A stretch of 25,859 nt of DNA from assembly GCA_027080445.1 (NCBI GenBank), contig JALWRY010000152.1, positions 1 through 25,859 on the forward strand, written 5' to 3'. Positions 7,234-15,193 of this stretch are shown one piece after another. Within the stretch, counting starts at the first letter, position 1. Every line of letters begins with the position of its first letter. Below the pieces are notes generated by a model. That model was not told the origin of the DNA, did no database searches, and worked only from the letters and a program-made list of their open reading frames with translations. Made by a program: the position numbers and the translations under genes. Source of the DNA: Thiohalobacter sp. (GTDB taxonomy: Bacteria > Pseudomonadota > Gammaproteobacteria > DSM-19610).

Positions 7234-7848
7234 ATGAACAAGTGGCTTGTATTGGCAGCAACGATCTCACTGGCGACCGCGACAGCGACCGCCACGGCGG
7301 CGAAAGGCGACGCCACCGCGGGCAAGACAAAATCTGCAACCTGCGCCGGGTGTCACGGGGCGGATGGCGGCAGCGTCAACCCCGAATGGCCGAACCTGGC
7401 CGGTCAACACGCGAAGTACATCGCCAAACAGCTTGCCGATTTCAAGGCCGGCAAGGACCGCAGCAATCCCACCATGGCCGGTATGGTTGCCGCGTTGAGC
7501 AAGCAGGATATGGCGGATCTCGCCGCCTATTTCTCCAGCCTGCCGCGCAAGGTTGGTTCCGCCGACAAGTCCCTGGTGGCGGCCGGAGAGAAGATCTACC
7601 GCGGTGGTAACCCGGCGACCGGCGTTGCCGCCTGTATCGGTTGTCATGGCCCGACCGGCAGCGGTAACCCTGCCGCGAACTTCCCGGCACTGAGTGGCCA
7701 GCATGCCAAGTATGTCGAGAACCAGCTGCATGCCTTCAAGAGCGGTCAACGCAAGAACGACGCCGGGAAAATGATGCGCAATATTGCCGGAAAACTGAGC
7801 GAGGACGAAATCAAGGCCGTCGCCTCTTACGTGCAGGGTCTGCACTAG
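7234..7848 (+). CDS. cc4: Diheme cytochrome c4
   Basis: A 204-residue periplasmic protein with two similar cytochrome c halves. A signal peptide with an unusual Ala-Thr alternating stretch (residues 14-23) ends near residue 23. Heme attachment motifs are CAGCH (37-41) and CIGCH (134-138). Candidate methionine ligands are in NPTMAGM (M81 or M84) and in GKMMRNIAGKL. The internal repeat GQHAKY (57-62 and again in the second half) marks the duplication. Cytochrome c4 carries electrons to terminal oxidases such as cbb3, and in Pseudomonas it also lies between engB and dsbA. ATG 7234 is selected because it starts the signal peptide and follows a GGAGA site; an upstream in-frame ATG overlaps the promoter. 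A strong terminator follows. Confidence 0.95.
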   Translation: MNKWLVLAATISLATATATATAAKGDATAGKTKSATCAGCHGADGGSVNPEWPNLAGQHAKYIAKQLADFKAGKDRSNPTMAGMVAALSKQDMADLAAYFSSLPRKVGSADKSLVAAGEKIYRGGNPATGVAACIGCHGPTGSGNPAANFPALSGQHAKYVENQLHAFKSGQRKNDAGKMMRNIAGKLSEDEIKAVASYVQGLH

Positions 7849-7873
7849 GCGGTTTGTGTCCGCATAAACCTTG

Positions 7874-7900
7874 AAGGGCGGCCCTCGGGCCGCCCTTTTT
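7874..7900 (+). terminator. Intrinsic terminator after cytochrome c4
   Basis: AAGGGCGGCC (7874-7883) pairs perfectly with GGCCGCCCTT (7888-7897) around the tetraloop CTCG, followed by T residues to 7900. It separates the cytochrome transcript from dsbA. Confidence 0.95.
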
Positions 7901-8001
7901 GTTGGTAGAATACGTACGACTGCGCGGGATTACCCTTCCCGGCGCTAAGGTATTTTTGTCAGGGTTGTATTCCTGTGGAGAACGGCAAGATGGAGAGGAC
8001 A

Positions 8002-8640
8002 ATGAAAAATGTATTTCGACTGTTGGTTTTGATGCTGTTTGCCCCTGTCGCACTGGCGGCCTGGGAAGAAGGGGTTAACTACGAAAGGCTGGCCGCCCCA
8101 CAACCGACGGATAGCGGGGATAAAATCGAGGTGCGCGAATTATTCTGGTACGGCTGTCCGCACTGTTATCACCTGGAACCTGCGTTACGCGAATGGCTCA
8201 AGCACAAACCCGATGACGTCGCCTTTGTGCGCATGCCGGCGATACTCGGTCAGAGCTGGGAACTGCTGGGGCATGCCTACTATACCGCCGAGGTGCTTGG
8301 CGTGGTGGACAAGGTACACGAGCCGATCTTTGATCGTATCCACAAGGATCGCAAGCGCATACGCACGGTCGATGATGTCAGGGCGGTTTTCGTCGAGCAG
8401 GGTATTCCCGCCAATGACTTTAACAAGGGCTGGAATTCCTTTGCGGTGGTGACCAAGACCAACCGCGCAAAGCGTGTGCGTGACATGTACGGCATCAGCG
8501 GTGTTCCAACCCTGATCGTCAACGGCAAATACCGCACCAGTGCCACCCTGGCCGGTGGCAACGACAAGATGCTGCAGGTTGTCGATTACCTGATCGAGAA
8601 GGAACGCAAGGCATCGGCCGGGGATGCGGCAAAAAAATAA
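8002..8640 (+). CDS. dsbA: Periplasmic thiol:disulfide oxidoreductase DsbA
   Basis: A 212-residue protein with signal peptide MKNVFRLLVLMLFAPVALA (cleavage about residue 19-20). The thioredoxin-fold active site is CPHC (52-55) inside ELFWYGCPHCYHLEP, and the cis-proline loop is GVPT (167-170). The residue before cis-Pro169 is V168, as in classical DsbA. The insert between is the usual alpha-helical domain. DsbA puts disulfides into folding exported proteins and is re-oxidised by DsbB. ATG 8002 is chosen because GGAGAGGA lies just upstream and the signal peptide begins there; earlier in-frame starts are less good. The order engB - cytochrome c4 - dsbA is conserved in Pseudomonas. Confidence 0.96.
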   Translation: MKNVFRLLVLMLFAPVALAAWEEGVNYERLAAPQPTDSGDKIEVRELFWYGCPHCYHLEPALREWLKHKPDDVAFVRMPAILGQSWELLGHAYYTAEVLGVVDKVHEPIFDRIHKDRKRIRTVDDVRAVFVEQGIPANDFNKGWNSFAVVTKTNRAKRVRDMYGISGVPTLIVNGKYRTSATLAGGNDKMLQVVDYLIEKERKASAGDAAKK

Positions 8641-8691
8641 TCGACATCACCCATCCGGCAGCGCAGGCTGTTGTTCAATGGAAATACTGAC

Positions 8692-10323
8692 ATGAACGCT
8701 GCACAGCTCTTTGTGAAATGCCTGGAAAACGAAGGCGTGGAATATATCTTCGGCGTGCCGGGTGAGGAAAACCTCGACCTGATGGATGCCCTGCTGGATT
8801 CGAGCATCCGTTTTGTTACCACGCGCCACGAACAGGGCGCAGCGTTTATGGCCGATGTCTACGGGCGCCTGACCGGCCGCGCCGGTGTCTGCCTGTCGAC
8901 ACTCGGGCCGGGTGCGACCAATCTGGTCACCGGCGTGGCGGATGCCAATATGGATCACGCGCCGGTCGTGGCGATTGCCGGGCAGGCGAGTACCAACCGG
9001 CTGCACAAGGAATCACACCAGGTGCTCGACCTGGAAAATATTTTCCGGCCGATTACCAAGTACACCTCGCGCGTACTGGCGCCTGAGGTGATACCGGAAG
9101 TGATCCGCAAGGCTTTCAAGGTAGCGCAGTCGGAAAAGACCGGCGCGGTGTTCATTGAACTTCCCGAGGACATCGCCAAGCTGCCCGCCGTGGCGAAACC
9201 CTTGCAGGTCAATTCGCCGTTTCCGCCCGAGCCGCCACAGCAACAGGTGGAACGTGCCGCGGTACTGATTTCCAAAGCGCGCAACCCGATGATCCTGGCC
9301 GGTAACGGTGTGGTGCGGGCCGGCGCCTGGCGACACCTGGCCGACTTTGCCGAACAGCTGAACATACCGGTAGCCAATACCTTCATGGCCAAGGGCGTGA
9401 CGCCGTTCCGTAATCGCACCACACTGGCCAGCGCCGGCTTGCAGGCCAACGATTACATCAGCTGCGGTTTCAATCGCGCTGACGTGATTATCTGTGTCGG
9501 TTACGACCTGGTGGAATACCATCCTTACCTGTGGCACCCGACCCGTGATCGAACCATCATCCACATCGATCGCACCCAGGCCGAAGTCGACGAGCATTAC
9601 AATGTCACTGTCGGTGTACTGGGTGACATCAAGCATACCCTGATGCGGATTTCCGAACTGGCAACGCCCCACCAGGGCCACCTGATGCGTCCGTTGCGCG
9701 AGGCGCTCATCGAGGAAATGAACCGGCACCGCGACGACACCGGCTTCCCGATCAAGCCACAGAAAATCATCTGGGATCTGCGTACCGTGCTGGAACTCGA
9801 CGACATCGTGGTGTGCGACGTGGGCGCGCACAAGATGTGGATGGCGCGCATGTTCCGTTGCGAGGAACCCAACACCTGTATCATTTCCAACGGTTTCGCC
9901 AGCATGGGCATTGCCGTACCGGGTGCGGTGGCCGCCAAACTGGTTTCCCCGGACCGGGCCGTGGTCGCGGTGACCGGTGATGCCGGTTTCCTGATGAATT
10001 CACAGGAAATCGAGACAGCGATACGCCTCGAGGTACCGATCGTGATCCTGGTCTGGAATGACAGCGGTTATGGCCTGATCGAGTGGAAGCAGATGCACCA
10101 GTTCCAGCGCCCGTCGCACGTGAGCTTCAATAACCCGGATTTTGTCAAATATGCCGAATCATTCGGCGCCAACGGCTATCGTGTGGAGGCACCGGGGCAG
10201 TTACAGGATATACTCAAGGAAGCGCTCGCGCAGCCGACCCTGAGTATAATCGACTGCCCCGTCGATTATAGTGAAAACCTGAAATTAACCGAGCAGTTAG
10301 GCAACCTGGTTTGCCCGATTTGA
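8692..10323 (+). CDS. Acetolactate synthase-like thiamine-diphosphate enzyme (AlsS/BudB type)
   Basis: A 543-residue three-domain ThDP enzyme. The catalytic glutamate is E47 in TTRHEQGAAFMAD. The cofactor motif starts with GDAG (429-432) and ends with NDSGYG (N456), the spacing expected for binding Mg and ThDP. Segments such as CVGYDLVEYHPYLWH and the C-terminal PVDYSEN resemble catabolic AlsS/BudB acetolactate synthases more than the biosynthetic IlvB/IlvI subunits. No small regulatory subunit (ilvH/ilvN) and no acetolactate decarboxylase gene are nearby. The expected reaction is condensation of two pyruvate molecules to 2-acetolactate, but ThDP enzymes diverge easily in substrate. It begins 51 bases after dsbA and ends 7 bases before the EEP gene, so it is likely co-transcribed with it. 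The start ATG follows the family N terminus; an upstream TTG is possible. Confidence 0.85.
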   Translation: MNAAQLFVKCLENEGVEYIFGVPGEENLDLMDALLDSSIRFVTTRHEQGAAFMADVYGRLTGRAGVCLSTLGPGATNLVTGVADANMDHAPVVAIAGQASTNRLHKESHQVLDLENIFRPITKYTSRVLAPEVIPEVIRKAFKVAQSEKTGAVFIELPEDIAKLPAVAKPLQVNSPFPPEPPQQQVERAAVLISKARNPMILAGNGVVRAGAWRHLADFAEQLNIPVANTFMAKGVTPFRNRTTLASAGLQANDYISCGFNRADVIICVGYDLVEYHPYLWHPTRDRTIIHIDRTQAEVDEHYNVTVGVLGDIKHTLMRISELATPHQGHLMRPLREALIEEMNRHRDDTGFPIKPQKIIWDLRTVLELDDIVVCDVGAHKMWMARMFRCEEPNTCIISNGFASMGIAVPGAVAAKLVSPDRAVVAVTGDAGFLMNSQEIETAIRLEVPIVILVWNDSGYGLIEWKQMHQFQRPSHVSFNNPDFVKYAESFGANGYRVEAPGQLQDILKEALAQPTLSIIDCPVDYSENLKLTEQLGNLVCPI

Positions 10324-10330
10324 TAGCGAT

Positions 10331-11140
10331 ATGTCACCAACCGCCAATGCCGAGACCCTACGCGCCGCGCCCGGACGCACCCTGCGGTTGCTCAGCTACA
10401 ACATACAGATCGGTATCCACACCCGCCGTTATGGTCAATACCTGACGCATAGCTGGAAACATGTGCTCAACCACCCGCAACGCTTCGATAACCTCAACCG
10501 TATCGCCGCGCTGATGAGCCAGTATGATGTTGTTGGCATTCAGGAGGCGGACGCCGGCAGCGCGCGCAGCGGTTTCGTCAATATCACCCAGTACCTCGCC
10601 AACGAGGCCGGCTTTCCCTACTGGGACGACCAGACCAACCGGCGCATCGGCCGCTTTGCACAACATAGTCTCGGCGTGCTGAGTCGTTACAAGCCCAGCG
10701 GTATCACCGAGCACCGGCTGCCGGGGCGTATCCCGGGGCGTGGCGCCATGGCGGTACGTTTTGGCGAAGGTGAAGAGTCGCTGGTGATCGTGATCGTACA
10801 CCTTGCGCTCAGCCAGCGTGGCCGGATGAACCAGCTGGATTACCTGGGCGACCTTGTCAACCAGTACCGCCACGTCGTGTTGATGGGCGACATGAACTGC
10901 CGCTCGAACAGCGAGGAAATCGAACGCCTGATTGACCGCACACTCATGACCGAACCCTTGCATGGCATGAATACCTTCCCGAGCTGGCGCCCGAAACGCA
11001 ACATCGATCATATCCTGGTAACGCCCACGGTACAGGTCGAGCGCGCCGAAGTACTGGATTATCCCCTGTCCGATCATCTGCCGGTAAGCATGGAAATTGT
11101 ACTACCGGAAACCGTCAGGCTGGCCGGCGACGGAGACTAG
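10331..11140 (+). CDS. Endonuclease/exonuclease/phosphatase (EEP) family hydrolase
   Basis: A 269-residue soluble protein with the complete EEP metal and catalytic set: the asparagine in LLSYNIQIG, glutamate in VGIQEAD, histidine in VIVHLALS, the aspartate-asparagine pair in LMGDMNCRSN, the aspartate-histidine in NIDHILV, and the terminal SDHLP. EEP enzymes cut phosphodiester or phosphomonoester bonds (DNA repair nucleases, inositol-phosphate and lipid phosphatases). No signal peptide is visible. In P. aeruginosa the homologous position (PA5488) between dsbA and a GGDEF gene also encodes an EEP protein. The specific substrate is unknown. It starts 7 bases after the upstream gene and ends 2 bases before the cyclase gene, so the three are probably one transcription unit. 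Confidence 0.9.
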   Translation: MSPTANAETLRAAPGRTLRLLSYNIQIGIHTRRYGQYLTHSWKHVLNHPQRFDNLNRIAALMSQYDVVGIQEADAGSARSGFVNITQYLANEAGFPYWDDQTNRRIGRFAQHSLGVLSRYKPSGITEHRLPGRIPGRGAMAVRFGEGEESLVIVIVHLALSQRGRMNQLDYLGDLVNQYRHVVLMGDMNCRSNSEEIERLIDRTLMTEPLHGMNTFPSWRPKRNIDHILVTPTVQVERAEVLDYPLSDHLPVSMEIVLPETVRLAGDGD

Positions 11141-11142
11141 GC

Positions 11143-12621
11143 ATGGAGAACGACGACCAGGCACAGGAAGCCGAGCAGTGGAAAAAGAAGTACCTCGATT
11201 ACCTGGAAGAAAGCGAGCGTAATGAAAAGCAGTGGAAGGCCAGTGACGAACTGCTGCGCAAAACCATCTCGCGCCTGACGCTGGCCGCCGACGGGCTTGA
11301 CGACACACTCGATCAACAGTTGCGCGACCTGCGCGATGCCATCCGGGATCACAGCAGTACGGCACAGTTACGCGGGCACATCGATGATATGTCGAAGACC
11401 CTGGTGCGACTCGATCAGGTTGGGAAGCAGCGTCAGGAGAAAACGGATGCGCCCGCACCGGCCACCACTGAAGCATCAGGCGGTTTTCTGAAGCGGCTGT
11501 TTGCTTCGGCATCAAGGCGCTCGCCTGCTTCCACTACGCTAAGCCCGGACGGCGCCGTTTCCGGCGCCAATACCGTTTCCGGGGAAAGTGTGCGCGATAT
11601 CCTGGTCCGCTTACTGGAACGACTGACACTCCCGGATGAATTTTCACAGCGCGTCGATCATATTCGCTCGCATATCCTGAAAATGGCTGACGGCGAACAC
11701 TGGGACAGCGTACTGGGTGAAATCGCAGACCTGGTACAGGCCATCCGCGCCCAGTCACAAAAAGAAAAGCAGGGCATCGAGAATTTTCTCAAGCAACTCG
11801 GCGAACGTTTGCAGGAAGTCGACCGCCAGCTTGCACAAAGCGAAAGCTATTACGACGACACCCTGGATGCTGGGCAGCAACTCGATAGCCGCGTGCAGCA
11901 GGAAATCTCCGGTATCGGCGACAGTGTGCGCGATGCGACTGACCTCGGTCAGATCAAACAGGTGGTACAGACCCACATCGATGCCATCCTGACGCACATG
12001 GCAGGGCACCGCGAAGCGGAACAGCAACGCTATGACGATGCCAAGCGCGAAATCGCCGTCATGAATGCGCGTATGAAAGACATGGAAGCCGAGACCGAGG
12101 CCTTGCGTTCACGCATCGATGAGGAACGTTCACAGGCAAAGACCGACGCGCTGACCGGCATACCCAACCGGCTGGCGTGGGAAGAACGCCTGGAACAGGA
12201 AATCGCGCGCTGGAAACGTTTCGCGACACCGCTGGTGCTGGTGATGTGGGACGTGGACCACTTCAAGCGCATTAACGATCGCTTTGGACACAAGGCGGGA
12301 GACAAGGTGTTGCGCACCATTGCACATGTGCTGGCAGACAATGTACGGGAAACCGACTTTGTCGCCCGTTACGGCGGCGAGGAATTTATCCAGCTGATGA
12401 CAGGTTCTTCACTCGAAGAATGTTTGCCCGTGGTCGAAAAACTGCGTAGCGCCATCGAAGCCACCGGTTTTCATTTTCGTGACGAGCGAGTGACGATCAC
12501 CGCTTCCTGTGGCCTGACCGCCTACCGCGACGGCGACACGCCGGACCAGTGTTTCGAACGTGCCGACAAGGCCATGTACCGCGCCAAGCACGCAGGGCGT
12601 AACCGCTGCGTCAGTGACTGA
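11143..12621 (+). CDS. dgcP: Diguanylate cyclase, DgcP-like (N-terminal helical region plus GGDEF)
   Basis: A 492-residue cytoplasmic protein. The first 330 residues are mostly helical and charged, with coiled-coil-like stretches near the N terminus and at about 205-330. The GGDEF domain (about 333-490) opens with DALTGIPNR and has GGEEF at 411-415, so it should make cyclic di-GMP. An intact inhibitory site RETD (402-405) lies five residues upstream, predicting product feedback. No membrane helices or recognised sensor domain are seen. By gene order (dsbA - EEP - GGDEF) it matches P. aeruginosa DgcP (PA5487), a pole-located cyclase linked to FimV. The symbol rests on domain plus synteny, not on a full comparison. 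Its ATG is 2 bases after the EEP stop. Confidence 0.92.
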   Translation: MENDDQAQEAEQWKKKYLDYLEESERNEKQWKASDELLRKTISRLTLAADGLDDTLDQQLRDLRDAIRDHSSTAQLRGHIDDMSKTLVRLDQVGKQRQEKTDAPAPATTEASGGFLKRLFASASRRSPASTTLSPDGAVSGANTVSGESVRDILVRLLERLTLPDEFSQRVDHIRSHILKMADGEHWDSVLGEIADLVQAIRAQSQKEKQGIENFLKQLGERLQEVDRQLAQSESYYDDTLDAGQQLDSRVQQEISGIGDSVRDATDLGQIKQVVQTHIDAILTHMAGHREAEQQRYDDAKREIAVMNARMKDMEAETEALRSRIDEERSQAKTDALTGIPNRLAWEERLEQEIARWKRFATPLVLVMWDVDHFKRINDRFGHKAGDKVLRTIAHVLADNVRETDFVARYGGEEFIQLMTGSSLEECLPVVEKLRSAIEATGFHFRDERVTITASCGLTAYRDGDTPDQCFERADKAMYRAKHAGRNRCVSD

Positions 12622-12629
12622 GCGACAAC

Positions 12630-12679
12630 ACCTGCAACCCCACTCGTAGGAGCGGACTTGCCCGCAAACAGCCGCAGGT
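12630..12679. repeat. REP-like element between convergent genes
   Basis: The core GTAGGAGCGGACTTGCCCGC starting at 12646 closely resembles the Pseudomonas REP sequence; GCGGAC and GCCCGC fold around TT with one mismatch. It is enclosed by ACCTGC (12630-12635) and GCAGGT (12674-12679). Lying between the ends of a plus-strand and a minus-strand gene, it may end or stabilise both messages. A short relative (TTCGTAGGAGCAG, minus strand) overlaps the ubiK stop near 25067-25080. Confidence 0.55.
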
Positions 12680-14203
12680 TCAATTCTCCAGACTCATCTC
12701 TTCCGCAAGGCCATCCGGCGTAAAATCATCCCTTATCTTGATGGTGGTTCCTGTTTGCAGTGCACCATAAAAAATAGATGAGCTAACACTGTTTTCTGCG
12801 GAATCGATAAAGCTGGTGTTGTTATCAGAAGTGAAAGTGATGCCGAGTACAGTGACACTGCTGTCGGGTACAAAGCTATCGATAGGCCCTTGCAGGATAT
12901 CTTTGCTGGCGTTGGAGGCCACATCTCTGCGTAGTTCGGTCGCAATGAGCGTCCCCATATTCTTGTCAACAAATGCACGAGCCTGAATAAAGTCACCTAC
13001 ATTAATAAAGTTGATGTCAAGGTGATTGCTATCCAGCATCATATTTGGGTCAGGGTTGGTCATGTCTTCCATTTGAGTCTGGTTATTGGCTTGTATATCG
13101 AGCGTGCCATTACTGAAGGCCACCGTTACTGTATTACCGAGTACACTGGATACGATGGCTTCAACCCTGACCTCCCCGCCGCGCGCTTCAACCTTGCTTG
13201 CAATCAGTGTTGAACCACTAATAGTGCCTTCTACCTCAACCTTGAGGCCAACTGCGAGTTGTGACTTCAATGTATTTGGGCTAAATATTGCGGGGTTGGT
13301 GTTGGTATCGACCTGCTGACCATCAACGATAAAAGTACCCTGACTGCTGTTAATAGTTGTTATCAGACCTTCGATACTGACCTCGTCCCCGTCTGCGCCA
13401 ATAGTATTTTCTTCAGGCTTTACGATCTTTGCATTGATTGCCAATGCGCCTGTAAGTTTGCCTTTGACCTCAACGCTGTCTCCGTTTGAAACCTTTCCTC
13501 CAGGAATTTTGCTGAGGTCAGTATTAGCGTCTGTCGAGACAGTAATATTGTTGACGCCGTTAACAATAAACGTACCGCCTTTACCCACGCCAGACGGGGC
13601 GCCAGATACAACACCCTTGATTTCTACTTGTGTATCGGGTTGTACAGTGCCTTTTTCTTTAACGTAGGTCGCGTGCAGCAGGCCCGTATTGTCGAGGAAA
13701 CCGCTTACCTCAACAATATGGCCATTGATGTTGCTGGGTGAAGAGCTGAAGTTAATGTTGCCAGAAAACTTCGTCGAGGCTGAATCGATCAGCACGTTTG
13801 TATTTAGCACAGTAAATGTGCGGGTCACATCACCCGGTGCGAGTGCACTTAGGTTGCTGACAGGGCCATCAACATCATTATCAAAGATAATCTGTGTGGC
13901 ATTGCCTTTTGTGCCGTTGATAGTTCCATCTACCTTGACCACCATGCCAAGTTGCAGGTTGTTCTGACAGTTCCCTGTGCTATCGGTGCCGTTAATAACG
14001 CAGTTGGCTGTATTGACATCAAAGAACTCAATCCCGTTCACAAAAATACTGCCAAACGCCGTGATGGTGCCGCTGGCTATCTGGCCCGTGCCGCCAATGC
14101 CGCCGCTGGCGACTGAACCACCGCCAGAGCCGCCACCGCAGCCTGCCAGTAAGACAGACAGGGTAATGAATAGAGATTGGAGTAATCGATGAAAAGCACG
14201 CAT
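12680..14203 (-). CDS. Outer-membrane lipoprotein with tandem DUF5666-like beta domains
   Basis: A 507-residue protein with a lipoprotein signal (lipobox LLAGC, lipidated C22, followed by Gly so predicted to sort to the outer membrane) and a glycine-serine spacer at about 22-40. The body is a series of about five related units of 60-80 residues, each with a G-x-V-x-V-(E/K/D)-G-(T/K/F) strand followed by an A-x-(K/E)-(I/V) strand, for example LKVEVEGTISGSTLIASKVEA and DSVEVKGKLTGALAINAKIV. This pattern fits DUF5666. No catalytic motif is apparent; a binding or structural role is possible. The start is ATG 14203, whose A is the last base of the upstream stop (TGATG), so translation is coupled. 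Its DNA is visibly more A/T-rich than its neighbours, suggesting different origin or selection. Confidence 0.82.
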   Translation of the reverse strand: MRAFHRLLQSLFITLSVLLAGCGGGSGGGSVASGGIGGTGQIASGTITAFGSIFVNGIEFFDVNTANCVINGTDSTGNCQNNLQLGMVVKVDGTINGTKGNATQIIFDNDVDGPVSNLSALAPGDVTRTFTVLNTNVLIDSASTKFSGNINFSSSPSNINGHIVEVSGFLDNTGLLHATYVKEKGTVQPDTQVEIKGVVSGAPSGVGKGGTFIVNGVNNITVSTDANTDLSKIPGGKVSNGDSVEVKGKLTGALAINAKIVKPEENTIGADGDEVSIEGLITTINSSQGTFIVDGQQVDTNTNPAIFSPNTLKSQLAVGLKVEVEGTISGSTLIASKVEARGGEVRVEAIVSSVLGNTVTVAFSNGTLDIQANNQTQMEDMTNPDPNMMLDSNHLDINFINVGDFIQARAFVDKNMGTLIATELRRDVASNASKDILQGPIDSFVPDSSVTVLGITFTSDNNTSFIDSAENSVSSSIFYGALQTGTTIKIRDDFTPDGLAEEMSLEN

Positions 14204-15018
14204 CACGGCTTCTCCCTTCCTGAGTCTGGTTCATAGTAGTAGATGCCGACGCTGACATAGCATCCGGCATCGGATTCTTCCTCGCTGACTTCGTGTTCCG
14301 TCAGCCAGGCGTCAAATTCTTCCAGCAGCAGCTGGGATTTTTCCGCTGCAAGGGCCTTGAAGGAGTCTATGGCATCCGGGCGCACACGGTAACTGGAGAC
14401 TTTGCGTTGAAATCTCAGCCGGTCTTCGGGCGCCGTCAGGTTGTGGTCGATGGTGGCGATCAGTTCGGCGCTGTCCTTGCCGAGGATATTCAGTTTATCT
14501 GTCGGGTCATTGCCCGGCAGGTAGGCTTTTTGCACCAGCCTGACCTGGTGGTCCTGTTTCTCCACACTACCGGCCGTGGTGAGCACCGTGAGCATGGACT
14601 GGGTAGTCATGTCACCACTGTATTCCCGGACCAGTTCGGCGAAGGTATGGCCGTCGCCCTCGATCGCCAGGACGGCGGGATTGCCGGCGTCATCCTGGAA
14701 GTGCGGGTCATTGACCCAGCCGGAGATCACCCGGACCGCACGGTTATAGCGTTGTTCGCTGGCCCCCGATTCGGCATCCTCGAGTTCATGCAGGCGGCGG
14801 GTTTCCTTGCGCGTCAGGCCGGTGAGCGCGGATACGCGCGAGACAGTTTGTTTCTTGCCTTCCGGCGCGAAGTCCTCGAAGGCGACATCCACATAGGTTT
14901 TTTTGGCAAGCTCGGCAAAGCTTCCGTAAGCGATGCCATTACGGATAAGAATTCTGACCAGCGGCCTGAGCAGCGTCAGGATAGCGCGTGACAGGGTCTG
15001 TTGAAGATTCTCGGCCAT
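14203..15018 (-). CDS. DUF6502-like protein, probable DNA-binding regulator
   Basis: A 271-residue cytoplasmic protein. The N-terminal region (about 1-45, with LLRPLVRILIRNGIAYGSFAEL) and the helix-turn-helix-like SRVSALTGLTRKETRRL at about 58-75 are the parts I associate with DUF6502. The middle (about 90-190) and the C-terminal helices show no enzyme motif. Function is not established; a transcription regulator is inferred from the helix-turn-helix-like segment. It forms a TGATG-coupled pair with the lipoprotein gene. No ribosome binding site precedes ATG 15018, and a near-consensus promoter places the transcript start at that ATG. The conserved N terminus begins directly at this codon, which argues against a later start. 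Confidence 0.75.
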   Translation of the reverse strand: MAENLQQTLSRAILTLLRPLVRILIRNGIAYGSFAELAKKTYVDVAFEDFAPEGKKQTVSRVSALTGLTRKETRRLHELEDAESGASEQRYNRAVRVISGWVNDPHFQDDAGNPAVLAIEGDGHTFAELVREYSGDMTTQSMLTVLTTAGSVEKQDHQVRLVQKAYLPGNDPTDKLNILGKDSAELIATIDHNLTAPEDRLRFQRKVSSYRVRPDAIDSFKALAAEKSQLLLEEFDAWLTEHEVSEEESDAGCYVSVGIYYYEPDSGREKP

Positions 15019-15020
15019 AG

Positions 15021-15036
15021 TGGGACTATATTCCCA
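15021..15036. promoter_or_regulatory. Small inverted repeat over the -10 of the DUF6502 promoter
   Basis: TGGGA (15021-15025) and TCCCA (15032-15036) flank CTATAT, which contains most of the -10 element. A regulator bound here would block transcription; autoregulation by the encoded DUF6502 protein is a guess. Confidence 0.4.
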
Positions 15037-15053
15037 AATTCGTAATATGTCAA
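15025..15053 (-). promoter_or_regulatory. Near-consensus sigma70 promoter, leaderless start for the DUF6502 gene
   Basis: On the minus strand a perfect TTGACA (15053-15048) is followed after exactly 17 bases by TATAGT (15030-15025, five of six). A six-base discriminator CCCACT then leads straight to the ATG at 15018, at the position expected for +1. Confidence 0.82.
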
Positions 15054-15193
15054 GGAAATGACGCCTGGATAAGCCGCCACATCCCGAGGTATTACCTTAT
15101 ACCCGCCTACCATACATGACTCCGGGGTATGCTGGCTAACCCGGTAAAGGTACGCTTTATCACATCGATATTTAATAAAAAACAGTCGACTAA

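Noticed and set aside
8692..10323. Biosynthetic acetohydroxyacid synthase large subunit (IlvB/IlvI)
   Set aside because: No ilvH/ilvN or ilvC beside it, and sequence segments look more like AlsS/BudB; kept as a catabolic-type assignment with caution.
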